DNA of 12,907 bases from Desulfobacterales bacterium (GTDB lineage: Bacteria > Desulfobacterota > Desulfobacteria > Desulfobacterales > JAHEIW01): positions 1 through 12,907 of the forward strand of contig JAQYWI010000161.1 of the NCBI GenBank assembly GCA_030145015.1. The letters run 5' to 3'. A program made the position numbers and the translations under genes. Positions 1 through 6,565 of this stretch are shown in pieces. Every line of letters starts with the position of its first letter. The first letter of the stretch is position 1. A model generated the notes under the pieces. That model ran no database searches, was not told where the DNA came from, and was given only the letters and a program-made list of their open reading frames with translations.

Positions 1-76
1 AAATAGTAATGTTCATTAACGAATCAGGTATTAAATTTTAAGGTTTTTGGGGAAATTTTGTAGTTTCTATAAACAA

Positions 77-92
77 TGGCATGCATATTGCT
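77..92 (+). promoter_or_regulatory. Sigma-54 (-24/-12) promoter upstream of flp
   Basis: The 16 bases TGGCATGCATATTGCT match the sigma-54 consensus TGGCAYRNNNNTTGCW at every defined position. GG and GC are separated by exactly 10 bases. With C91 as -12, transcription should begin near position 103, leaving a leader of about 250 nt before the flp start at 352. Sigma-54 promoters need an enhancer-binding AAA+ activator. No activator gene lies in the window, and I could not identify a convincing activator site in the 76 bases upstream. The orientation and position make this the likely promoter for flp and perhaps the whole tad unit. Confidence 0.8.
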
Positions 93-102
93 TTAACCAA
101 AT

Positions 103-351
103 ACAGCTTCGGACAGTCTTTATGTCCTTAACTTATTAAAGTCCATCTTGCCAAGCGGGCTAGATTACTTAGATCTTAAAATCAGCTTTTTGGTTACTTC
201 CGTCTGGATCAAATTAGATGCAATAATAAAAGCCGATTTTGAGGATCAGGAAAGGAGGTGGTAGAGGGGGGTATTAATAGACTTAAGCCGAATTTTATTC
301 GATCGATGTTTGTTAAAAATTAAAATCTATCATTTATAAGGAGAAGTCGAA
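103..351 (+). other. Long predicted 5' leader of flp with structure and an orphan Shine-Dalgarno sequence
   Basis: No gene is visible here. Three things stand out. An inverted repeat pairs 178-190 with 228-240 (12 of 13 positions) around a 37-nt loop. A purine tract at 241-271 contains AAAGGAGGT (251-259), the perfect complement of the usual 16S rRNA tail, but no proper start codon follows at normal spacing. The same tract has repeated GG pairs and a six-G run (266-271) that could form a two-tier G-quadruplex. A small perfect hairpin (CGAAT/ATTCG, 289-301) sits before the real flp ribosome binding site (AAGGAG, about 338-343). The function is unknown; post-transcriptional control or RNA stability is inference. 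Confidence 0.45.
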
Positions 352-528
352 ATGGTTACCAAATTATTGAATTTTTTCAAAGAAGAAGATGGCGCTACTG
401 CCGTCGAGTATGGAATTATGGTTGCTGCGATTGCAGCCGTAATCATTAGTGTAGTTATTTTAATTGGTACTGAGACGAATGATGCATTTCAGAAAGTTGC
501 TAATGAGATGCCGGTATTAACAAATTGA
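352..528 (+). CDS. flp: Flp-family type IVb prepilin (major Tad pilus subunit)
   Basis: A 58-residue protein starting MVTKLLNFFKEEDGATAVEY. The leader is short and charged. Glycine 14 is followed by ATAVEY, placing Glu at +5 and Tyr at +6 of the mature chain, which is the hallmark of Flp pilins cut by TadV. Cleavage after Gly14 would leave a 44-residue mature pilin. A hydrophobic helix (about residues 20-40) follows, then a short polar tail. AAGGAG lies 8 nt before the ATG. The gene is first in the tad unit, behind a sigma-54 promoter. The mature subunit polymerises into the adhesive Flp fibre. The length and motif fit the family closely. Confidence 0.93.
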   Translation: MVTKLLNFFKEEDGATAVEYGIMVAAIAAVIISVVILIGTETNDAFQKVANEMPVLTN

Positions 529-593
529 TTCTCTATGTTTAGAATTAAGATCTGTATCCATCAAGCTTAAATGAATTGCCAGTTTTTGATGGA

Positions 594-666
594 ATCCGGA
601 ACTCCCCAAAGGTATGTAAGTATTTTGGAGAAAAAGTCCGAAATACTTACACCTTTGGGATCGGAT
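594..666 (+). other. Very long imperfect hairpin between flp and tadV
   Basis: Bases 605-629 pair with 637-659. The stem is 23 bp including one T-G wobble, with a two-base bulge (614-615) and a seven-base loop GAAAAAG. An outer five-base stem (ATCCG 594-598 with CGGAT 662-666) extends it. No T-run follows on the + strand, so it is not a classic intrinsic terminator. A likely role, by analogy with other operons where an abundant pilin is first, is partial termination or protection of the flp mRNA 3' end, so that flp is made in excess over the assembly genes. A small repeat element is an alternative. Confidence 0.6.
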
Positions 667-739
667 AATATGTTTGCAAGCTCAAAACGTGTAGAGGCAG
701 TAAAATTTTTGATAATTTAATTTTCAGAAAAACTAGAAA

Positions 740-1297
740 ATGATTCCTAATCAGTTTACAAATAATATTTCAATCATCTTTTTAGGCATTATTCTTTTTG
801 TCGCTGTTACCATCGACCTCAGGACTCAAAGAATTCCTAACCTCCTCACGTTTCCAGCGGTGGCGTTAACGCTCATTTATTACTCGATCACCAACGGACT
901 TAACGGACTTCTTTTCAGTGCAGTAGGATTATTGGTGGGTATCAGCCTTTTTATCATACCCTATCTCTTAGACGGCATGGGCGCCGGGGATACCAAGCTG
1001 ATGGGTGTCGTTGGCGGAGTTTTGGGGGCAAAAGGCGTGTTTTACGCTTTTCTTTTAAGCGCGATTGTTGGTGGAATATACGCGATAATATTAACACTAA
1101 TTTACCGTCGACATTTTAGAGGATTTTATAAAAAGCACCTCACCGCTTTGATAAATCTTTTATTAATTCGAAAATACATCCCGGAACCTGAAGATGCTGA
1201 TTTTAAAAAGCCTCGACTGTGTTATGGTCTGGCGATCGCGCTCGGGACGGGCATTTATATTGTTTTTAATTTATCACAACATGGCCTTTTGAGTTAG
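740..1297 (+). CDS. tadV: Prepilin peptidase TadV/CpaA (A24 family)
   Basis: A 185-residue polytopic inner-membrane aspartyl protease that cuts the leader from Flp and TadE-type pseudopilins. Both expected catalytic aspartates are visible: D26 in TIDLRTQRIPN, near the end of the first membrane helix, and D84 in the GxGD motif (GAGD, residues 81-84), followed by TKLMGVVGGVLG. It lacks the N-terminal methylase domain of PilD-type enzymes, as is normal for TadV/CpaA. CYGLAIALG (161-169) corresponds to the conserved YGxAIxxG segment near the last helix. The ribosome binding site before this ATG is poor, unlike most neighbours, so its translation may be low. It is separated from flp by the 594-666 hairpin. 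Confidence 0.93.
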   Translation: MIPNQFTNNISIIFLGIILFVAVTIDLRTQRIPNLLTFPAVALTLIYYSITNGLNGLLFSAVGLLVGISLFIIPYLLDGMGAGDTKLMGVVGGVLGAKGVFYAFLLSAIVGGIYAIILTLIYRRHFRGFYKKHLTALINLLLIRKYIPEPEDADFKKPRLCYGLAIALGTGIYIVFNLSQHGLLS

Positions 1298-1315
1298 CCA
1301 ATATAAGGAGGAAAA

Positions 1316-2218
1316 ATGAGCTGGAAAACAATTCTGCCCATTGTGGTTTCGATTTTAATTGCAGTTACAGGAAGTTTTTTCCTGTACCAATGGATGGGTA
1401 AACAAAAAACACCGGTAGAAGTGGTGCAGGTTGCCAAAAGCGATGCGGTGCCTGTTGCCGTGGCTGCGGCAAATCTATCATGGGGAACAAAAATAAAGCC
1501 CGAGATGGTTAAAACAACGCCTTTTCTTAAGCAAAGTCTGCCGACAGGGCATTTTATTTCAACAGCTGATTTGAAAGACAGAGTTATCTTGACACCCCTA
1601 AAGATGAACGAGCCCATTACTGAAGACAAACTGGCTCCCATCAGCGTGAAAACAGGTGGTGTTTCGGCAATTTTGAAACCTGGAACGCGCGCCATAGCCC
1701 TCAAAGGCAACAAGGTCCTTGGTATTTCAGGCCTTGTTAATCCAGGCAACCGGGTGGATGTTATCGTCACGGTGATCGACCCCGCCATAAAAGAAATAAG
1801 ATCCAAAATTGTACTCGAAAATTTGCTCGTACTGGCAACCGGCACTGAGATTCAAAAGAACGAAAAAGGAGAGCCGATGCCAGTTGATGTTTACACCCTG
1901 GAAGTTACCCCTATACAATCTGAAAAGGTCGCGTTGGCCGCCGCCCAGGGAAAGCTTAATTTTGCTTTAAGAAGTGCGATCGACTCGGAGGACATCTATA
2001 CAAGAGGCGTAACCATTCCGCAGCTTCTGGCCTCTTCAAACTATTATGAGGTTAGCGCGGTAGTGTCGGAAGAGGTACAACCCCCTGAGCGCAAAGAAGC
2101 GAAAGCAACAGCAAAACCTAAGAAAGTCCGAAAGAAGAGAAAGTGGAAGCCCAGGGGATCAATCACGGTGGAAATGATCAAAGGACTCGAACTTAAAAAA
2201 AAGAAATTTACGTTTTAA
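1316..2218 (+). CDS. rcpC: Tad pilus assembly protein RcpC/CpaB (SAF domain)
   Basis: A 300-residue periplasmic protein with one N-terminal membrane anchor (about 6-25). A SAF-type domain follows (about 44-108, with PVAVAAANLSWGTKI near its start), then the RcpC/CpaB domain (about 112-230), including GTRAIALK and NPGNRVDVIVTV. The C-terminus SITVEMIKGLE resembles the usual CpaB end, but the linker before it (about 258-280) is very rich in Lys and Arg. The family works at the outer-membrane secretin, and its SAF domain is thought to contact the secretin or peptidoglycan. A strong AAGGAGG lies 4 nt before the ATG, and the gene starts 18 nt after tadV ends. The assignment is secure; the role of the basic linker is unknown. 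Confidence 0.92.
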   Translation: MSWKTILPIVVSILIAVTGSFFLYQWMGKQKTPVEVVQVAKSDAVPVAVAAANLSWGTKIKPEMVKTTPFLKQSLPTGHFISTADLKDRVILTPLKMNEPITEDKLAPISVKTGGVSAILKPGTRAIALKGNKVLGISGLVNPGNRVDVIVTVIDPAIKEIRSKIVLENLLVLATGTEIQKNEKGEPMPVDVYTLEVTPIQSEKVALAAAQGKLNFALRSAIDSEDIYTRGVTIPQLLASSNYYEVSAVVSEEVQPPERKEAKATAKPKKVRKKRKWKPRGSITVEMIKGLELKKKKFTF

Positions 2219-2243
2219 TCATCGAAAAGGAGGAATGAAATTC

Positions 2244-3650
2244 ATGCTTCCATCTAATACAATCAAAAGAAAAAGGTCAGTTTTTGCTTTACTGCTCTTT
2301 TTGCTTCTCATATTTCCTGCCAGCACAATGGCAGAAAACACCTTCATGCTGGAAACGTTAGAGGCAAAAAAAATTGAAATGGTTTCAGGTAAATCTGTAA
2401 TTTTACGTAGCGCAGCACCCATAAAAAGAGTATCAGTTGCAGATCCTGAAATTGCAGATTTTATACTCCTCTCTGCTCACGAAATTTATCTCAAAGGAAA
2501 AGGTGCCGGAGTTACCAATCTCACATTGTGGCAAAATAAAAAACTTGTTGCCATATACGATCTCGAGGTGGTGTATGATTTGTCCAGTCTAAAACAACAG
2601 CTTCATACGATTCTTCCTGGAGAAGACAGCCTCCGGGTCATCAGCACAAACGACTCTATTACTCTATCCGGCAAAATCACCAGTGCTTCGAATCTATCAC
2701 AAGCCCTGGCTCTCGCAGAAGCCTATGCGCCCAAAGGAAAGGTGAACAATCTGGTCGAGGTCGGCGGCGTTCATCAGGTCTTGCTCGAGGTTCGCGTTGC
2801 TGAAATGGGCCGGAGCCTGACCAAGCGGTTTGGGGTTAATTTCATTTATCAAAATGGAGACGAATTTGCGGTCTCTCTGCTGGGTGGACTAGTCGATTTT
2901 GCACAGGACTCGCTAACAGGCGGGCTGACTTTTTCACCTGCAGTCACTTCACTTTTCCGATTTAACCAGGGTGGCGGCACTTGGACGGGCTTCATCGATG
3001 CGCTCAGAGAGGATGGACTGGTTAAAATACTCGCTGAACCGACGCTGATTACCTTGAGTGGACAATCTGCGAACTTTCTGGCCGGTGGTGAGTTTCCGGT
3101 TCCCGTGCCGCAGGGTCTGGGAACCGTTGGGATCGAATACAAATCCTTTGGCGTTGGCCTTATGTTTACACCGACGGTACTGAGCAAGGATAAAATCGCC
3201 ATTGACGTCAGCCCAGAAGTTTCAGAGCTTGATTTTTCAAACGCCGTCCGGGTAGAAGGTTTTGTTAGCCCGGGAATCAGCGTCCGGCGAGCGTCAACAA
3301 AAATCGAACTTGGAGACGGCCAGAGCTTTGCCATTGCAGGACTTCTGCGTGAAGCTGTCAGGGCTGATATAACGAAATTTCCTCTATTGGGCGATATTCC
3401 TATCATAGGACCTCTCTTTCAGAGCAAATCATTTCAGAAGAGCGAAACGGAACTGGTTATCATCGTAACGCCACATCTGGTCAAACCGCTGGAACTGGCC
3501 AAACAGTCTTTGCCGACCGATTCGTACGTTGAACCCAGCGACGTCGAATTCTACCTTCAAGGAGCCATCGAGGGCAAAAGCCACAAGCACTCCGTCAATA
3601 TGAACGAAGGAGTCGAGGGGGAATTCGGTCATTCCATTCCGGAGGGGTAA
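2244..3650 (+). CDS. rcpA: Outer-membrane secretin RcpA/CpaC
   Basis: Forms the outer-membrane pore through which the Flp fibre leaves. I prefer the ATG at 2244 to the one at 2235: the AGGAGG at 2228-2233 lies 10 nt before 2244 but only one base before 2235. The 468-residue product has a signal peptide (basic start, hydrophobic 14-25, likely cut after ...STMA at 30). An N-terminal PilN/N0-like domain follows (about 38-110), then a BON-like domain (about 112-172) and the secretin core (about 175-415). Family segments include KILAEPTLITLSGQSANFLA, GGEFPVPV, VSPEVSELD and FPLLGDIPIIGPLFQS. The order cpaB-cpaC is typical of tad loci. The C-terminal 50 residues are polar and not recognised. Confidence 0.94.
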   Translation: MLPSNTIKRKRSVFALLLFLLLIFPASTMAENTFMLETLEAKKIEMVSGKSVILRSAAPIKRVSVADPEIADFILLSAHEIYLKGKGAGVTNLTLWQNKKLVAIYDLEVVYDLSSLKQQLHTILPGEDSLRVISTNDSITLSGKITSASNLSQALALAEAYAPKGKVNNLVEVGGVHQVLLEVRVAEMGRSLTKRFGVNFIYQNGDEFAVSLLGGLVDFAQDSLTGGLTFSPAVTSLFRFNQGGGTWTGFIDALREDGLVKILAEPTLITLSGQSANFLAGGEFPVPVPQGLGTVGIEYKSFGVGLMFTPTVLSKDKIAIDVSPEVSELDFSNAVRVEGFVSPGISVRRASTKIELGDGQSFAIAGLLREAVRADITKFPLLGDIPIIGPLFQSKSFQKSETELVIIVTPHLVKPLELAKQSLPTDSYVEPSDVEFYLQGAIEGKSHKHSVNMNEGVEGEFGHSIPEG

Positions 3651-3731
3651 ATACTCGGCTGATGATGTAGCCGTTAGACAACCAACTCAAAAGCCACACC
3701 AACTGCGCTTTAACTGACATAGGAGGCAACG

Positions 3732-4019
3732 ATGTTAAAAAGGTATTTTTTGATAATAGGTATTCTTACCGGGATGCTGTTTATTTCGAGCTGCAGCGGA
3801 ACGACTCCGTATAGTAAAGACTCGATGGTAGACAGAAAATGGGGAATATCTCACGGAACCGTAAATTATAACCAGATGCTGAATCCCGATGCTGCTAAAA
3901 ATCCTGATCCGGTTTTAGGCTTATATGGACCTGCTGCTGCGTATAATATGGAAAAATATCAAGACAGCTTCAAAGAAACAGGGTCACAAGAGATCGTCAA
4001 CATCCTCAAATTGCAGTGA
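3732..4019 (+). CDS. Small Tad-locus lipoprotein of unknown function
   Basis: A 95-residue protein with a clear lipoprotein signal: MLKRYF, a hydrophobic stretch (6-18), then the lipobox ISSC with Cys21 as the lipidated residue. The mature part is only 75 residues, with no domain I recognise. It includes DRKWGISHGTVNYNQMLNPDA, DPVLGLYGPAAA and NMEKYQDSF. AGGAGG sits 5 nt before the ATG. Placed right after the secretin gene, it occupies the slot where rcpB/cpaD is found in other tad loci, but no similarity to CpaD is visible by eye. It could be a secretin pilotin or accessory lipoprotein; that is inference from position and lipobox only. Confidence 0.75.
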   Translation: MLKRYFLIIGILTGMLFISSCSGTTPYSKDSMVDRKWGISHGTVNYNQMLNPDAAKNPDPVLGLYGPAAAYNMEKYQDSFKETGSQEIVNILKLQ

Positions 4020-4047
4020 TAATACTATTTGGTATGAGGCAACGGAT

Positions 4048-4548
4048 ATGAAGACGATAAGACGTATAATACATAAAATAACCGAAGAGAATGGGGCAGC
4101 GGCAGTGGAGTTCGCCATAGTTCTTCCGTTATTAGCGGTATTTCTCTTCGGAATTATTGAATTCAGCCTTATGTTCTACGACAAAGCCGTTATTACCAAC
4201 TCTAGTCGCGAAGGTGCCCGGCGAGGAATTCTTTTCTCTCCAGCGCCTAGAGTAGATGTAACTACAATTGAAAACACAGTTATTAATTACGTTCAAAACC
4301 ATTTAGTAACGTTCGGGCCTAAACTAGATCCGGTAGTAGATGTAGAGGTTGATGTGATGTTAGCTCCAGATTATGGTACCGAAAACAGCAATAGTTCCTG
4401 TACTCAAACTGACGATGAACTTGTTGTGACTGTAACCTTCCATTACGATTTTCTGATTGTACCTGATATGCTCGCCGCTTTTTTTTCAGGTGGAGCGTTT
4501 GGTCCCGGGAGTGACATCCAAGCGGTGACAAGAATGAGATGTGAATAA
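4048..4548 (+). CDS. tadE: TadE-like pseudopilin
   Basis: The open frame extends upstream to 3925, but that part overlaps the lipoprotein gene in another frame. The ATG at 4048, with GAGG 9 nt before it, gives a normal family start. The 166-residue product has the prepilin-type motif NGAAAVEFAIVLPLLAVFLF: probable cleavage after Gly16 leaves Glu21 at +5, so TadV should process it. One membrane helix (about 20-40) is followed by SSREGARRGI, the conserved TadE-family region, and a periplasmic domain. Two cysteines (118 and 165, the next-to-last residue) could form a disulfide. TadE is a low-abundance pseudopilin required for fibre assembly. No second TadE-like gene (tadF) follows. Confidence 0.9.
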   Translation: MKTIRRIIHKITEENGAAAVEFAIVLPLLAVFLFGIIEFSLMFYDKAVITNSSREGARRGILFSPAPRVDVTTIENTVINYVQNHLVTFGPKLDPVVDVEVDVMLAPDYGTENSNSSCTQTDDELVVTVTFHYDFLIVPDMLAAFFSGGAFGPGSDIQAVTRMRCE

Positions 4549-4575
4549 ACTAATAATTAATCAAAGGCTGACCTA

Positions 4576-6513
4576 ATGTATAAAGTACAACCAGTATCTA
4601 CAATCTTAAATAATCAGCGAGGGGTGAGTGCCGTAATCGTTGGAATTTGCCTGCTCATGTTAGTAAGCTTTGTTGCCCTTGCGATTGACGTGGGGCACCT
4701 TTATGTGGTGCGTAACGAACTTCAAAATGCAGCCGATGCGGGAGCACTGGCAGGCGCCAGACATTTATACGAAGAAGATAAATTTGCGATTAACGAAAAC
4801 GCCAATCAGATTGGTGAACAAGCAGCCACGGCTAACATCGGGGATAATAAAAATGTTGAGGTAATATTTGATCCCGCAGCGCCTCAGGAAGGCGATGTGC
4901 AAAGAGGCCACTGGAGTTTTAAGGCCCGCACGTTTACCCGCTGGGATGATCTGATAGCGCCACCAATTTGGGGGAAAACCGCAGATGAGCTGGACTCAAT
5001 GGTGGAATTCGTTAATGCTGTTCAGGTTGTTGCCCGCAGAGAGACGCTGCCAATAACATCATTTTTTGGTGGAATATTTGGTTTCCCGAGTGTTAAGGCT
5101 GCACGAAAGGCTACAGCCTATCTGGGAGCTTCAAGTGCTTGGTTCCTTTCGGACTTTGATATGCCGATAGCGATTTGCGCCCAGAGTCTGGTACCCCCTG
5201 ATGAATCATGGGACGAACCCGGTAGTTCGTATAGAGATTGCATAGAGGGTAATAGTGATAACCCTGAAGGCTGTGCACTAGATTGCAATATAGGAAGAAT
5301 GCTTAATAGTGGCTCAAATACCGATACGCATAACACGGCAGGGTGGACTAATTTTTCTGGCGGGACATGGCCTGGTTCTCCCCCCGAGCCAGACTCATGC
5401 AGCACTGCGAGTGCTTCTGACATGACTAATTTAGTAGAGGACCTGTGCGACGGAGTTTGTTCGGGATTAGACTGTGCGGATGACGCTGCCGCTGGTGATG
5501 CAAATTACCGCGATTGCTGCAAGCAGTTTAAGGCTGGAGATGAAATCGGAGCAACCGGAGGTGTTCAACAGGTAACTCTTACGAGTTTCAGAGACTGCTG
5601 GATAAGTGCTTCTAATTGCGAATCAGACGATCCTATTGATTGTTCGCCTATAAATGACGAGGAGGGCGGCTCAGATATTTGGAATATGAACGTACCTGAC
5701 GAACCCTGGAAGATGAAACTGCCTGTCATAGATTGTCCAGGAAATAACGTAGCAAACTGTGCGGAGTTAATTGGTGCCGTCCAGGTCTCTCTAATGTGGA
5801 TAACCCGCGGAGGTACTCCAGATCCGAGTCTGGATACCCCTTATAAGATGAGATCGACAAAAGCTGGTGAAAATTGCGGTACTTCTAAGGAAAACTGGCC
5901 GACTGGCCCCAATTATGCCCGGCAACTAGGCGATTTAAAATTAACGGATGATACGGGGGAAAATAGGGGTATTCCAGACAAGTACTTCGAACCTGTACCT
6001 GTTTCTTGCCCGGATTCTATACCCCCCCCTGATTGGCCATCCGAATTACCCGCCTTGAATGAGAATGATCTGCTGGAAACCCAATTAGGAAGCATCTTAA
6101 GCCGCATACCGGGTGGTTTCTCAATCACCCAAGTGGAAAAAATCGCCCCTACCAGCCAAAGTCCTCTTCAACTGATTTATGGAGAGGGTGCGACCACGAG
6201 TGATGCGACCACGTTAAGGCTTTTTGATGTTAAGGATCCTGGCGACCCTGCTCCTAATGCGCCGGATAATATCTGTTCACAAGCCCAATATGAGCAACTG
6301 CTCCTGCATCATTTGGCGGATGCTGCCGGTGAGGCTCGCTGGGCCAGTCTTGTGGATCATTTTGACTTAAGAAATTGGGACAGTGAGTTTGCCCCGCTTG
6401 CAAAAAAATCCTTATACTTTCAGCCAACCTGCTGTGGCGTAAAGCCAACCGGATTACCGGGGGATGGCGCTTCGTTTGGAGTTATGGCCAAAGTACCGGT
6501 ATTGGTAGACTAA
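4576..6513 (+). CDS. tadG: TadG-like membrane-anchored protein with cysteine-rich domain
   Basis: A 645-residue protein. The N-terminus is diagnostic of the TadG family: NQRGVSAVIVG, a membrane helix (about 17-38), then AIDVGHLYVVRNELQNAADA and GALAGAR (56-62). The rest should lie outside the inner membrane. I see no von Willebrand A signature (no DxSxS), unlike many TadG proteins. Residues 201-395 hold 15 cysteines and 396-645 five more, an even total of 20. Seven occur as Asp-Cys pairs (for example YRDC, ALDC, FRDC, PIDC). Many Asp, Pro and Trp residues suggest a secreted, disulfide-linked domain. It follows tadE by 27 nt with a weak AAGG before the ATG. A role as minor or tip component of the pilus is inference. 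Confidence 0.85.
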   Translation: MYKVQPVSTILNNQRGVSAVIVGICLLMLVSFVALAIDVGHLYVVRNELQNAADAGALAGARHLYEEDKFAINENANQIGEQAATANIGDNKNVEVIFDPAAPQEGDVQRGHWSFKARTFTRWDDLIAPPIWGKTADELDSMVEFVNAVQVVARRETLPITSFFGGIFGFPSVKAARKATAYLGASSAWFLSDFDMPIAICAQSLVPPDESWDEPGSSYRDCIEGNSDNPEGCALDCNIGRMLNSGSNTDTHNTAGWTNFSGGTWPGSPPEPDSCSTASASDMTNLVEDLCDGVCSGLDCADDAAAGDANYRDCCKQFKAGDEIGATGGVQQVTLTSFRDCWISASNCESDDPIDCSPINDEEGGSDIWNMNVPDEPWKMKLPVIDCPGNNVANCAELIGAVQVSLMWITRGGTPDPSLDTPYKMRSTKAGENCGTSKENWPTGPNYARQLGDLKLTDDTGENRGIPDKYFEPVPVSCPDSIPPPDWPSELPALNENDLLETQLGSILSRIPGGFSITQVEKIAPTSQSPLQLIYGEGATTSDATTLRLFDVKDPGDPAPNAPDNICSQAQYEQLLLHHLADAAGEARWASLVDHFDLRNWDSEFAPLAKKSLYFQPTCCGVKPTGLPGDGASFGVMAKVPVLVD

Positions 6514-6565
6514 TAAATAGTGCCGGCATTTATTATTAAAGAAGTCTCATTTTCGGAGATCTTTC

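Noticed and set aside
12..23. TTC-N6-GAA palindrome as an activator site for the sigma-54 promoter
   Set aside because: Three-base arms occur by chance very often, and flanking bases do not extend the symmetry.
258..323. A small leader-peptide frame beginning GTG at 258
   Set aside because: The GTG overlaps the Shine-Dalgarno sequence itself and the in-frame ATG (306) gives only five residues; there is no evidence of translation.
1294..1845. A 183-codon open frame on the - strand opposite rcpC
   Set aside because: It lies fully within a well-supported + strand gene, has no recognisable family and no sensible start site, and its composition is that of an antisense shadow.
2235..2243. The first ATG of the secretin frame as the start codon
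   Set aside because: The AGGAGG ends one base before it, too close for initiation; the ATG at 2244 has proper spacing.
2849..3406. A 185-codon open frame on the - strand opposite the secretin core
   Set aside because: It is an antisense shadow of the conserved secretin domain, rich in Ser and Pro, with no motif.
3496..3513. A TGGC...TTGC pair inside the secretin gene that recalls a sigma-54 promoter
   Set aside because: The distance between the two elements is three bases too long for a -24/-12 promoter.
3656..3673. A CGGCT/AGCCG hairpin after the secretin gene as a terminator
   Set aside because: The stem is only 5 bp with an 8-base loop and no T-run follows; the next gene has its own strong ribosome binding site close behind, so it is at best a minor structure.
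3925..4047. Upstream extension of the TadE-like open frame
   Set aside because: It overlaps the lipoprotein gene in another frame and would put about 41 unrelated residues before the prepilin leader; the ATG at 4048 has a ribosome binding site and a normal family start.
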